A stretch of 64,000 nucleotides of DNA from positions 62,001 to 126,000 of the forward strand of contig NZ_MAFQ01000015.1 of assembly GCF_002013895.1 (NCBI RefSeq), given 5' to 3'. Below are positions 24,416-33,293 of this stretch, piece after piece. The notes under the pieces were generated by a model, which was not told the DNA's origin, did not search any database, and was given only the letters and a program-made list of their open reading frames with translations. Numbering within the stretch: the first letter of the stretch is position 1; each line of letters opens with the position of its first letter. Source of the DNA: Mycobacteroides franklinii (GTDB lineage Bacteria; Actinomycetota; Actinomycetes; Mycobacteriales; Mycobacteriaceae). A program made the translations under genes and the position numbers.

Positions 24416-24880
24416 ATGGTGTCGCTCATCGTCCACGCGATCCTGGGAATCGCCGTCATCGCGTTCATCGTTGCCGCGAACCGGTCGATATTCGCCCGGC
24501 CCGCAACGGGTCCCGCCGTATCGCTGCTGGAGGTCGTCTACTACGTCGTCGGCATCGCGTCGGTTGTGCTGGGGTGGTACTTCAACATCCGATACGTCGC
24601 CGAGTACCACGTGTCCAACCCCATAACGGGCTGGATCGACTACATCACGTTGATGTTCGCCAACCCCGCGGCGGGCTCGGCCGGGCAGGATTACACGATC
24701 GGCAACGTCATCCTTTTGCCGCTCATGACCATCATCGACGGATACCGCCGCGGCATTCGGCGCCCATGGCTCTACTTCGTATCCAGCCTGTTCACCAGCT
24801 TTGTCTTCGCGTGGGCTTTCTACCTGGTCACGGTGGAACAGCAACGCAGACACCAGATGACGCGCGCCGTAGCCGCGTAA
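24416..24880 (+). CDS. DUF2834 membrane protein
   Basis: 154 residues with four hydrophobic segments: an N-terminal one (LIVHAILGIAVIAFIVAA), one near residue 42 and two further ones towards the C-terminus. The 'YFNIRYVAEY' and 'DYITLMFANPAAGSAGQDYTIGN' stretches match DUF2834-type proteins. Divergent from TetR and preceded by its operator, so it is likely co-regulated with the oxidoreductase. Confidence 0.75.
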   Translation: MVSLIVHAILGIAVIAFIVAANRSIFARPATGPAVSLLEVVYYVVGIASVVLGWYFNIRYVAEYHVSNPITGWIDYITLMFANPAAGSAGQDYTIGNVILLPLMTIIDGYRRGIRRPWLYFVSSLFTSFVFAWAFYLVTVEQQRRHQMTRAVAA

Positions 24881-24890
24881 TCCGTTCGGG

Positions 24891-25370
24891 TCACATGCCC
24901 TTGGCGCGCCGCCCCAGCTCACGGGTGATCTCGCGCGAGGCGTCCCGCTTGGCGATGTCCTGGCGTTTGTCGTGTGCCTGTTTACCGCGCGCCAAGGCCA
25001 GCTCCACCTTGACCTTGCCGTCCAGGAAGTACAGCGATAGCGGCACGAGCGTGAGGTTGCCGTCGCGGACCTTGCCGACCAGCTGATCGATCTGCGCCCT
25101 GTGCAGCAACAGCTTCCGGTTCCGCAGCGGTGCGTGGTTGGTCCAGGTTCCGTGGTCGTACTGCGGGATGTGTAACGCGCGCAGCCAGACCTCGCCGTCA
25201 TCGATGGTGGCGAAGGCGTCTACCAGGGATGCCTTGCCCTCGCGAAGAGTCTTGACCTCGGTGCCCACCAGCTGCACCCCGGCCTCATAGACGTCGAGGA
25301 TCGAATAGTTGTGCCGCGCCTTGCGATTGGACGCGATGATCTGGCGCCCGTCGGTCGGTTTCTTACTCAT
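24891..25370 (-). CDS. smpB: SsrA-binding protein SmpB
   Basis: 159 residues, full length. Typical motifs are IIASNRKARHNYSILDVYEAGVQLVGTEVKTLREGKASL and a basic C-terminal tail (KRDASREITRELGRRAKGM). It binds tmRNA and delivers it to stalled ribosomes. ATG overlaps the ftsX stop by 4 bases, the usual mycobacterial arrangement. Confidence 0.97.
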   Translation of the reverse strand: MSKKPTDGRQIIASNRKARHNYSILDVYEAGVQLVGTEVKTLREGKASLVDAFATIDDGEVWLRALHIPQYDHGTWTNHAPLRNRKLLLHRAQIDQLVGKVRDGNLTLVPLSLYFLDGKVKVELALARGKQAHDKRQDIAKRDASREITRELGRRAKGM

Positions 25371-26269
25371 CGCCGGACATACAAACGAAGCGTCACATAG
25401 GCGGTCACACCGGCGAGCAGGATGCCCAGAGCCGCCATCTGGATGGCCGCGAGGAACACGTCACCGTAGGTGATCGGTGCCACCAGGTTGGCCTGAATGA
25501 ACTGCTGCAGAGCCCCATTGAGAATGGTCACCCGTGCGATGATCAGGCCGATGACCGCAAGCGCCACGCCGGCGAGCGCCGCGATGACCGCCTCCAACAG
25601 GAACGGCAACTGGGTGTACCAGCGGGTGGCACCCACCAAACGCATGATGCCCACCTCCGTACGCCGGGTGTACGCGGCCACCTGAACCATGTTGGCAATC
25701 AACAAGACCGCACCCACGGCCTGAATCAGCGCGATCATGAACGCCGCGTCACGCAGGCTGTCCAGGACGGCGAACAGCCTGTCGATCAGGTCCTTCTGGT
25801 TGAGTACACCGCGGACACCGGGCTTGCCCACGAATGCCTCGTCGAAGTCGGCATGCTTCTCGGGATCCTTGAGCTTGACGATGAACGAGGCCGGGAACGC
25901 GTCCTTGCTGACATCCTTCATCAGATCCTGGAACTGCGGCAGCCGCCGTCCCGCGTCCGCGTAGGCATCCTCACGGTTCACGAAGCGCACCGACTTGATA
26001 TCGGAACGCTTTTCGATCTCGTCACGCAGACCCTTGCAGATATCACTGCTGCAATTGGTGTCGCTGGCCGACAGATCTTCGGTAAGGAAGATCTGCGTCT
26101 CGACGCGGTCCAGGTAGATGGCCTTCGAGTTTTTGGCCAGCGATATCACCAACAGACCACCGCCGAACAACCCGATCGCGATGGCAGTCGTGATGATCAT
26201 CGCCACCGTCATCGTCACATTGCGGCGCAGGCCGGTGAGGACCTCGTTGAACAGGAATCCAAAACGCAT
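25367..26269 (-). CDS. ftsX: Cell division protein FtsX
   Basis: 300 residues. One membrane segment near the start, an extracellular loop with a cysteine pair (TNCSSDICKG), and three membrane segments in the C-terminal half. It is the membrane partner of FtsE; the complex activates peptidoglycan hydrolases (RipC in mycobacteria). Twelve bases follow ftsE. Confidence 0.96.
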   Translation of the reverse strand: MRFGFLFNEVLTGLRRNVTMTVAMIITTAIAIGLFGGGLLVISLAKNSKAIYLDRVETQIFLTEDLSASDTNCSSDICKGLRDEIEKRSDIKSVRFVNREDAYADAGRRLPQFQDLMKDVSKDAFPASFIVKLKDPEKHADFDEAFVGKPGVRGVLNQKDLIDRLFAVLDSLRDAAFMIALIQAVGAVLLIANMVQVAAYTRRTEVGIMRLVGATRWYTQLPFLLEAVIAALAGVALAVIGLIIARVTILNGALQQFIQANLVAPITYGDVFLAAIQMAALGILLAGVTAYVTLRLYVRR

Positions 26270-26281
26270 GTTTTATTCCAC

Positions 26282-26971
26282 TTACCTATCTACCCCGTAG
26301 ACACCGCGCTGCTCGTCGCGGATCAGCTTGCCCAGTTCCAACTCGATCACACGCTGCCGCATCGAGTCGACGATGTGATGGTCGTGTGTCGCCATCAGCA
26401 CGGTGGTGCCGGTGCGGTTGATCCGCTCCAGCAGCGCCATGATGTCCTCACTGGTCTCGGGGTCCAGGTTTCCGGTCGGCTCGTCGGCCAGCAGCACCAG
26501 CGGACGGTTCACGAAGGCCCGCGCGATACCGACGCGCTGCTGCTCACCACCGGAGAGCTCCGACGGCAGGCGGCTCGCCTTGCCGGTCAGGTTCACCATC
26601 TCCAGTACCTCGGGCACGATCCGGTTGATGATGTCGGTCTGCTTGCCGATCACCTCAAGTGCGAAGGCGACGTTTTCGTACACCGTCTTCTGCTGCAGCA
26701 GCCGGAAGTCCTGGAACACGCAGCCGATGGTCTGCCGCAGGTGCGGGATCTCCCGGCCCCGCAGCTTGTTGACGTGGAACTTGGAGACCCGTACCTCGCC
26801 CTTGGTTGGCAGCTCCTCACCCAGCAGCAGACGCATGAATGTCGACTTGCCCGAACCCGAAGGACCGATGAGGAACACAAACTCACCCTTGTCGATCTCG
26901 AGGCTCACGTTGTCCAACGCGGGCCGAGCCGACGATTTGTAGAGCTTGGTTACCTTTTCGAGGCTGATCAC
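26282..26971 (-). CDS. ftsE: Cell division ATP-binding protein FtsE
   Basis: 229 residues, an ABC ATPase. Walker A GPSGSGKST near residue 36, signature LSGGEQQR, Walker B VLLADEPTGNLD and H-loop MATHDH. Begins GTG ATC (MISLEKVTKLYKSS). It forms the FtsEX complex at the septum with the next gene. Confidence 0.97.
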   Translation of the reverse strand: MISLEKVTKLYKSSARPALDNVSLEIDKGEFVFLIGPSGSGKSTFMRLLLGEELPTKGEVRVSKFHVNKLRGREIPHLRQTIGCVFQDFRLLQQKTVYENVAFALEVIGKQTDIINRIVPEVLEMVNLTGKASRLPSELSGGEQQRVGIARAFVNRPLVLLADEPTGNLDPETSEDIMALLERINRTGTTVLMATHDHHIVDSMRQRVIELELGKLIRDEQRGVYGVDR

Positions 26972-27017
26972 GGCACGCCAGTGTAGCCGGGAAAACCGTG
27001 ACCACCGTGAGGACGCA

Positions 27018-27479
27018 CTAGGGCACGGGGTTCGGAGCAGGCGGCGGAGGTGCGCCCGGCAGCGGCGGAAGCTGCGGCGGGACCAGCCAGGGCGGCAATA
27101 TGCCCGGCGGCGGAGGCGTTGTCGTCGTCGGGGGTGTCGGCGGCGCGCCGCTGGGCGTCGACGTCGGGAACGTCGTCACGATCGTGTTCGTCTGCTCGGT
27201 CGACGTGGTGGTGGTCGGTGTGGTCGTCGTCGGACGCCTCGTGGTGGTCTGCACCGGCCTCGGCGTGGACGTCGTGACGCTGGGCGTCGGCACCCAGGTG
27301 TACCCCGGCGGCGGCTGCGGCGGCGCAGGCTCAGGCCGCGTGATGTCGTAGAGCCAGCTCGCGGCGATGAAAGCGAGGATCAGCACAACCGTCGACGTCC
27401 TGACGCGCACCTTCTCGCGGAGCTTTTTGGCGCGGGACAGCACCTTCTCCCAGAACGGCTCCTGGCGGGATTCGCTCAT
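27018..27479 (-). CDS. Pro/Thr-rich single-pass membrane protein
   Basis: 153 residues: a basic cytoplasmic start, one membrane helix (TSTVVLILAFIAASWLY), then an outside region made almost entirely of Pro, Thr and Ser (e.g. TTRRPTTTTPTTTT). It has the gene position of M. tuberculosis Rv3103c, between ftsE and the MscS-type channel. Likely a cell-wall-spanning linker. Confidence 0.82.
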   Translation of the reverse strand: MSESRQEPFWEKVLSRAKKLREKVRVRTSTVVLILAFIAASWLYDITRPEPAPPQPPPGYTWVPTPSVTTSTPRPVQTTTRRPTTTTPTTTTSTEQTNTIVTTFPTSTPSGAPPTPPTTTTPPPPGILPPWLVPPQLPPLPGAPPPPAPNPVP

Positions 27480-28513
27480 GTGAGCTCCTCCGCCTTCACA
27501 ATCGGCTGCGGCTTGGTGTCGACACCCTCTTTGTCGTTCTTGGCTTCGTCGCGTTTGGCGTCGCGTTTGAGCTCGCCCGAACTCGACGACGACATCGTCC
27601 GCACCGTCGGGCGGCTATCCCCTACCAGCGCGACACCTGCCTTCGCCAGCGCGGCGATCACCTTGGCCCGCATCCGGCGCCCTACCTCGAACTGCTTGCC
27701 CGGCAGTGTTCGCGCCACCATGCGCACGTTGACCCGGTCCACCTCGATGCTCTCCACACCCATGAGTGACGGGGCATCGAGCAGCAGCTGCGAAAGGTCG
27801 CGGTCCACCAGCGCCTGCTGGCACACGTCGTACAGCACATCATTGACCCGAGCCAGGTCGACGCTCGTCGGCACCGGGATGTCGACGACCGCGCGGGCCC
27901 AGTCCTTGGAGAGGTTGACCGCCTTGACGATCAACCCGTTGGGAATGGTGATCACCTCGCCGTCGCCCGAGCGCAATTTGGTGACCCGCAGCGTGACCTC
28001 CTCGACGGTCCCCCGCGACTCCGTGGTTTGCCCCTGCACATACAACTCCACCAAATCACCAAAGCCGTACTGCTTTTCGGTGATGAGAAAGAATCCACTC
28101 AAGAGGTCCTGGACCACGCGCTGCGCACCGAAACCCAGTGCACCACCGAGCACCGCGGCCGGACCTGCCAAGCCGCCGATCGAAATACCCAGCACCCCAA
28201 CGACGTGCACGGTCGTGATGACGACGACCAGCACCACAACGATCCAGGAAACCACCGAGGCCAGCGCCTGACGGTGCTTGCTGGCCTCCGAACGAACCAG
28301 CGCGTCGCTTTGCGTGAACGAGCGATCCAACCGTCGGGTGATCTTCTGAGCACCCCAGTTGATGAAGCGGACCAGGATCATCGCACCGAGGATGGCGATG
28401 ACGATGCGCAGCCCATTGTCGAGCAGCCAGCGTCCAATCTGGCTGGACCAGAAGGAATTCCAGCGTTCTGCTAGGCGAAGGCTCGCCGCACTGAATTCGG
28501 CGGCTTTAATCAT
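27476..28513 (-). CDS. Small-conductance mechanosensitive channel (MscS family)
   Basis: 345 residues from ATG 28513; upstream in-frame starts fall inside prfB and were rejected. Membrane helices lie at ~25-45 and ~85-130; the pore helix region reads GISIGGLAGPAAVLGGALGFGAQRVVQDLLSGFFLI, followed by the beta domain (GDLVELY...GTVEEVTLRVTKLRSGDGEVITIPNG). It relieves turgor. Equivalent of Rv3104c. Confidence 0.92.
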   Translation of the reverse strand: MIKAAEFSAASLRLAERWNSFWSSQIGRWLLDNGLRIVIAILGAMILVRFINWGAQKITRRLDRSFTQSDALVRSEASKHRQALASVVSWIVVVLVVVITTVHVVGVLGISIGGLAGPAAVLGGALGFGAQRVVQDLLSGFFLITEKQYGFGDLVELYVQGQTTESRGTVEEVTLRVTKLRSGDGEVITIPNGLIVKAVNLSKDWARAVVDIPVPTSVDLARVNDVLYDVCQQALVDRDLSQLLLDAPSLMGVESIEVDRVNVRMVARTLPGKQFEVGRRMRAKVIAALAKAGVALVGDSRPTVRTMSSSSSGELKRDAKRDEAKNDKEGVDTKPQPIVKAEELT

Positions 28514-29609
28514 CGCGCCTGTTGCGCCACCGGATCCCCGCCTCGAGGAATCCGTCGATGTCCCCGTCGAGCACTGCCGCGGGATTGCCCACCTCGTACT
28601 CAGTGCGGAGGTCCTTGACCATCTGATACGGCTGCAGCACGTAGGAGCGCATCTGCGTACCCCATGAGCTGCCGCCATCGCCCTTGAGCGCATCCATCTC
28701 GGCGCGCTCTTCCTGCCGTTTGCGCTCCAGCAGCCTGGCCTGCAGCACGCGCATCGCGGCGACCTTGTTCTGCAGCTGCGACTTCTCGTTCTGGCAGGTG
28801 ACGACGATGCCAGTCGGGATGTGCGTGAGGCGAACCGCGGAGTCGGTGGTGTTCACCGACTGGCCGCCCGGGCCGCTCGATCGGTACACGTCAACGCGTA
28901 GATCGCCTTCGGGGATCTCGATGTGATCGGTCGTCTCCACCACCGGGAGTACCTCGACATCGGCGAACGAGGTCTGTCGCCGGCTTTGGTTATCGAACGG
29001 ACTGATGCGCACCAGGCGGTGTGTGCCCTGCTCCACCGACAAGGTGCCGTAGGCGAAGGGGGCATGCACGGCGAAGGTCGCGCTCTTGATGCCCGCTTCT
29101 TCGGCATAGGAGGTGTCGAACACCTCGACCGGGTATTTGTGCGCCTCGGCCCAGCGGATGTACATGCGCATGAGCATTTCGGCCCAGTCCGCGGCGTCCA
29201 CACCGCCGGCGCCAGACCGGATGGTGACCACGGCCTCACGCTCGTCGTACTCGCCGGACAGCAGGGTCCGGACCTCCATGGCCTCGATGTCCTCGCGCAG
29301 CTTGGCGCGGTCGGCATCAGCCTCCGCGACAACGGACGCGTCTTCGGATTCCTCCGCGAGCTCGTAGAGCACCGGCAGATCGTCGAGCCGCTGCCGCAGG
29401 GCCTCGACGCGCCGCAGCTCACCCTGTGCGTGCGAGAGCTGACTCGTCACCTGCTGGGCGCGCGCCTGGTCATCCCACAGGTTGGGGTCGGCGGCGGCTT
29501 CTTCGAGCGTCTTGATCCGGGCACGCAGGCCATCGACGTCGAGCACCCGCTCCACCGTGGTGAGAGTCGTGTCGAGGTCGGCGATGTCGGCTTGGCAGTC
29601 CAGATCCAC
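28506..29609 (-). CDS. prfB: Peptide chain release factor 2
   Basis: 367 residues from GTG 29609. Stop-codon motif SPF at 203-205 (RISPFDNQS), hydrolysis motif GGQ at 248-250. It recognises UGA/UAA and frees the finished peptide. No in-frame early stop, so there is no programmed frameshift of the E. coli kind. Overlaps the mscS start by 8 bases. Confidence 0.97.
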   Translation of the reverse strand: MDLDCQADIADLDTTLTTVERVLDVDGLRARIKTLEEAAADPNLWDDQARAQQVTSQLSHAQGELRRVEALRQRLDDLPVLYELAEESEDASVVAEADADRAKLREDIEAMEVRTLLSGEYDEREAVVTIRSGAGGVDAADWAEMLMRMYIRWAEAHKYPVEVFDTSYAEEAGIKSATFAVHAPFAYGTLSVEQGTHRLVRISPFDNQSRRQTSFADVEVLPVVETTDHIEIPEGDLRVDVYRSSGPGGQSVNTTDSAVRLTHIPTGIVVTCQNEKSQLQNKVAAMRVLQARLLERKRQEERAEMDALKGDGGSSWGTQMRSYVLQPYQMVKDLRTEYEVGNPAAVLDGDIDGFLEAGIRWRNRRDD

Positions 29610-29658
29610 AACTGTTCAGGCTACCGGGCAGAGCGTGGGTCCTATTGCCACCCGATGG

Positions 29659-30549
29659 CTAGGTGCCGGAGCCCTGCCTGCCGTGGGTGATCGAGGTGAT
29701 GTGGTCGGCACAGAATCGCAGCTGATTTCCCGCGTCCGCGACCTCGGCTTCAGTGAGGTGGCTTGGTGTTCCCAGCACACTAAGCATCACCGCGACCTCG
29801 CCATTGCCGTCGAAGACGGGCGCGCCCAGAAAGCCGATGCGTCGCGGCTCACTGAAATCGATCGGCTCACCCATACGGGCGAGCAAGGCTGCCAACATGG
29901 ATTGAATGGTGTCGAGTCGCTGGCCGACGGTGCCGTGGCCGGCCGGCTCACTGAGCTGCATATAGAACTTGTCGACACGGTCGCTCTGCACGGACGCGAA
30001 GTAGCCCCGCTCGCGGACCCCGGCCAGCATGGCCTGCATCCCGTCCCAGAGCTCATCGGTGATCGCCGGAGTCGCCCGCAGCAGCCAGCGCCGCACGTCC
30101 TCGTCCTGCGCCCATGCCATGAACACCAGACCGGCCGGCGCAGTGAGCCTGATCCGCTGACCCACCTGATAACTGCCGCCTGTCGGCGATCGACCGTGTG
30201 ACGCGATGACCGCGACGTCCTCTCCCGCGATCATCGAGGCGGTGCATGCCGTTCCGAACCGGGTCGCGAGTCGCTTCACCTCGGTGTCCACCACCTCGGC
30301 GATCTCAAATCGCTGCCGCGCCGCATGCCCGGTAATCAGCATGGACGGGCCGATCGAGTACGTCTTGTGCCGGGGGTGCCGAACGAGGTAGCCCGCCTCG
30401 GTGAGTGCCTGAAGTATCGCGAGCGTGGATGCCGGATTGACCCCGACGGCCTCGGCGATTTCGGTCATCGACAACGGTTGAGTCGGTCGGCCCGCCAGAT
30501 GGTCGAGGATCTGCGCGGCGCGCACCACAGCGGGTGCGGGCTTCGTCAT
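29659..30549 (-). CDS. IclR-family transcriptional regulator
   Basis: 296 residues. The N-terminal winged helix is 'QPLSMTEIAEAVGVNPASTLAILQALTEAGYLVRHPRHKTYSIG'. The effector domain has 'GLVFMAWA' and 'RGYFASVQS' typical of IclR. Divergent from the SDR-like gene across a gap with a near-perfect palindrome. Target unknown; the adjacent degenerate SDR and the acyl-CoA dehydrogenase are candidates. Confidence 0.88.
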   Translation of the reverse strand: MTKPAPAVVRAAQILDHLAGRPTQPLSMTEIAEAVGVNPASTLAILQALTEAGYLVRHPRHKTYSIGPSMLITGHAARQRFEIAEVVDTEVKRLATRFGTACTASMIAGEDVAVIASHGRSPTGGSYQVGQRIRLTAPAGLVFMAWAQDEDVRRWLLRATPAITDELWDGMQAMLAGVRERGYFASVQSDRVDKFYMQLSEPAGHGTVGQRLDTIQSMLAALLARMGEPIDFSEPRRIGFLGAPVFDGNGEVAVMLSVLGTPSHLTEAEVADAGNQLRFCADHITSITHGRQGSGT

Positions 30550-30590
30550 TTACCCCCCAATCCAAACGTCTGGCTGCTAATATTTCAGTG

Positions 30591-30608
30591 AATTTGATAT
30601 ATCGAATT
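30591..30608. promoter_or_regulatory. Candidate IclR operator
   Basis: An 18-base near-palindrome AATTtGATATATCgAATT in the AT-rich gap between the IclR gene and the divergent SDR-like gene. Only the one central flanking pair breaks symmetry. Confidence 0.55.
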
Positions 30609-30660
30609 CGAACAAGAAATACAATACTTAACTACCTGGCTACCGGGGGTCCCGCTCGAC

Positions 30661-31326
30661 ATGTACTCCTTTGGCAAGCAGCTAGCCGCGCTACCAAGAT
30701 CACGGTACGGCCCATGGGCGGTCATTGCCGCCGGAGAGACCGAAACCGCAACCGCATTCGCGCGCCACATCGCGGCAAACGGCATCAACATCGTCCTGGC
30801 GGCGCATGGCGGACGGGCCGACGCGTACACGTTGACCATGACTGCCGGCGTGAGCGTCCGGACCACCTCACCCGACGTCTTTACCGGTGAACTCGCCGCG
30901 GCGACAGACGATATCGAGGTGGGCCTACTGGTGTGCATCACCGACGAAGATGCCACCGGCGGCCGCTGTGGTGAATCTGCCCTGAATCGGTTGCGCACGC
31001 TCTACCTGACCCACCGATTCGGGCAACGAATCGCCGATCGCGGCGAGGGAGCCGTAATCATGGTGAAATCACTGGCCGCACAATCGATCTCCCAGGGCAC
31101 ACCACTACACCGCGCCGACTCGACATTCACGGCCGGCCTCCGCGACGGCCTGCTTCGGCAGGATGTCGAGGTTGCCCTGTTGGACGACTTTGTTCCACAC
31201 CGCCCTGCGATGGACGCCGACGACCTCGCGCTCATGGCGCTGGCCCGCCTCGGGCGACAGCGTCACCGCCATTGCCTCCACGACGGAGACGTATCCGCCG
31301 TCCCACCGGCGCTCCGGGCCAACTGA
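30661..31326 (+). CDS. Degenerate short-chain dehydrogenase-like protein
   Basis: 221 residues. The order of strands and helices is SDR-like (WAVIAAGETETATAFARHIAANGINIVLAAHG ... GAVIMVKSLAAQS), but the TGxxxGIG cofactor motif is AGETETA and no YxxxK pair is visible. It is probably a non-catalytic or altered member. Divergent from IclR. Confidence 0.62.
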   Translation: MYSFGKQLAALPRSRYGPWAVIAAGETETATAFARHIAANGINIVLAAHGGRADAYTLTMTAGVSVRTTSPDVFTGELAAATDDIEVGLLVCITDEDATGGRCGESALNRLRTLYLTHRFGQRIADRGEGAVIMVKSLAAQSISQGTPLHRADSTFTAGLRDGLLRQDVEVALLDDFVPHRPAMDADDLALMALARLGRQRHRHCLHDGDVSAVPPALRAN

Positions 31327-31408
31327 CGCGACCCGAACCGCTTGTGCACGTGGTGTTCAAATCCCCGTCCCTCGCTATCCAAACTGACGCGGTGGTAGGT
31401 TCCTGACC

Positions 31409-33148
31409 GTGAGTCAGGATACGAACGCCGCCCCCAAGACCGAACTGCTTCACCCCACTGCGGACGACTTCGCCGAATTCGACGGCGAAACGCGTCGGCT
31501 CCTCAAAGCAACCGTCGATTGGTTCGAGGAACGTGGAAAGACACGGCTGCTCCAGGACTACGTCGACAAGGTCTTCTACCAGGACTTCCTGGACTTCGCG
31601 GCACGCGAAAAACTGTTCGCAACCTTCCTGACCCCCGCTGCCGACGGCGCCGGAAACGCCGAAAAGCGCTGGGACACCGCGCGAGTGGCCAAGCTCTCGG
31701 AGATCCTCGGCTTCTACGGCCTGAACTACTGGTACCCGTGGCAGGTCACCGTGCTGGGCCTGGGCCCGGTATGGCAGAGCGCCAACACCGACCCGCGCAA
31801 GCGGGCCGCCGATCTGCTCGACGGTGGTGCCGTCGCCGCGTTCGGCCTGTCCGAGCAGGCCCACGGTGCCGACATCTACTCCTCCGACATGGTGCTGACC
31901 CCACTCGAAGGCGGCGGCTACAAGGCATCGGGCCCCAAGTACTACATCGGCAACGGCAACTGTGCCCGCATCGTCTCGGTGTTCGGCCGGGTCCAGGGCC
32001 GTGACGGACTCGATCAGTACGTCTTCTTCCTCGCCGACAGCGAGCACCCGAACTACAAGGTGATCAAGAACGTCGTGCCGTCGCAGATGTACGTCGCCGA
32101 GTTCGCGCTCGATGAGTATCCGGTCAGCGAAGACGACATCCTGCACGTGGGCGCGGATGCCTTCAGCGCGGCACTGAACACCGTCAACATCGGAAAGTTC
32201 AACCTGTGCTTCGGCGGCATCGGCCTGTCCACTCACGCCTTCTACGAATCAATCACCCACGCCCACAACAGAATTCTCTACGGCAACCCGGTGACCAAGT
32301 TCGACCATGTGCGCCGCGAATTCGTCGACGCATACGCCCGCCTGCTGGCAATGAAGCTCTTCAGCGAGCGTGCGGTCGACTACTTCCGCACCGCCAATGC
32401 CGAGGACCGGCGCTACCTGCTGTTCAACCCCGTCACCAAGATGAAGGCCACCACCGAAGCCGAGAAGGTGCTGGCACTGCTCGCCGACGTCATGTCGGCC
32501 AAGGCCTTCGAGGCAGAGAGCTACACGACTGCCGCTCGCATCGATGTGGCCGGTCTGCCCAAGCTCGAAGGCACCGTTGCGGTGAACCTGGCACTGATCC
32601 TCAAGTTCATGCCCGCCTACCTACATGATGCGCAGGACCTTCCGGTGCCCGGCGTCCAGCTGCAGCCCGGCGACGACGAGTTCCTGTTCCGTCAGGGACC
32701 GGCCAGCGGCCTGGGCAAGGTCCGCTTCCACGACTGGCGCAAGCCCTTCGCGGACAATGCCGGCATCCCGAACGTCGCGGCCTTCACCCAGCGTGCCGAG
32801 GCGTTGGCCACGCTTGTCGCCAGCGAGCGGGACGCGATCAAGAACGCCGGCCTGGACCTGCAGCTGAGCATCGGCGAGCTGTTCACCCTGGTGGTGTACG
32901 GCGGTCTGATCTTGGAGCAAGCGAAGCTGCGTGGCACCGACTCCGTGCTGATTGACCAGATCTTCGAGTTCCTCAACCGGGACTTCTCCACCTACGCGGT
33001 CGATCTACTGGGCAAGCGCGAGGCCACGGCCACCCAACGGCAGTGGGCCAAGGACGTCATTTCAGAACCGGTATTCAATTCCGAACGCTTCGATGAGATT
33101 TGGAATCGGATCGAGGCGCTCTCCGGTGCGTACGAAATGCGGGCCTAG
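31409..33148 (+). CDS. Acyl-CoA dehydrogenase family protein (FadE-type)
   Basis: 579 residues from GTG 31409, longer than classical FadE. The FAD/acyl-binding signature FGLSEQAHGADIYSSDMVL, the beta-domain (YKASGPKYYIGNGNCARIVSVFGR) and the C-terminal helical bundle are present. Extra C-terminal helices make up the length. It oxidises an acyl-CoA substrate of unknown chain. Confidence 0.87.
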   Translation: MSQDTNAAPKTELLHPTADDFAEFDGETRRLLKATVDWFEERGKTRLLQDYVDKVFYQDFLDFAAREKLFATFLTPAADGAGNAEKRWDTARVAKLSEILGFYGLNYWYPWQVTVLGLGPVWQSANTDPRKRAADLLDGGAVAAFGLSEQAHGADIYSSDMVLTPLEGGGYKASGPKYYIGNGNCARIVSVFGRVQGRDGLDQYVFFLADSEHPNYKVIKNVVPSQMYVAEFALDEYPVSEDDILHVGADAFSAALNTVNIGKFNLCFGGIGLSTHAFYESITHAHNRILYGNPVTKFDHVRREFVDAYARLLAMKLFSERAVDYFRTANAEDRRYLLFNPVTKMKATTEAEKVLALLADVMSAKAFEAESYTTAARIDVAGLPKLEGTVAVNLALILKFMPAYLHDAQDLPVPGVQLQPGDDEFLFRQGPASGLGKVRFHDWRKPFADNAGIPNVAAFTQRAEALATLVASERDAIKNAGLDLQLSIGELFTLVVYGGLILEQAKLRGTDSVLIDQIFEFLNRDFSTYAVDLLGKREATATQRQWAKDVISEPVFNSERFDEIWNRIEALSGAYEMRA

Positions 33149-33293
33149 TCCGCAGGTCTACCCGCGCACCCTCGTTTCCGTCGCTAGCATCGGTGGGGTA
33201 ACCCGTCCGGACAGGACCGCGGCCAGCCCCCTGTCGGCCAGCCCATAGCCGACGACAGCCGCTGCCCCGTCGGGCAGATAAGGATGTACGAGG

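Noticed and set aside
23729..25201. A 490-codon frame extending the TetR gene upstream
   Set aside because: The extension reads antisense through the DUF2834 gene and smpB; only the last 201 codons form the TetR protein.
27018..27350. Repetitive DNA that might be taken for a CRISPR or tandem repeat
   Set aside because: The repeats encode Pro/Thr runs of a membrane protein and have no regular spacers. No CRISPR array was seen anywhere in the window.
25853..28271. Long plus-strand open frames opposite ftsX, ftsE and mscS
   Set aside because: They mirror GC-rich real genes on the other strand, lack ribosome sites and have low-complexity Arg/Gly-rich content.
31330..31385. A tRNA-like T-arm (GTGTTCAAATCCCCGTCCC) before the acyl-CoA dehydrogenase gene
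   Set aside because: The stem pairs poorly, too little sequence precedes it for a whole tRNA, and no acceptor 5' half was found.
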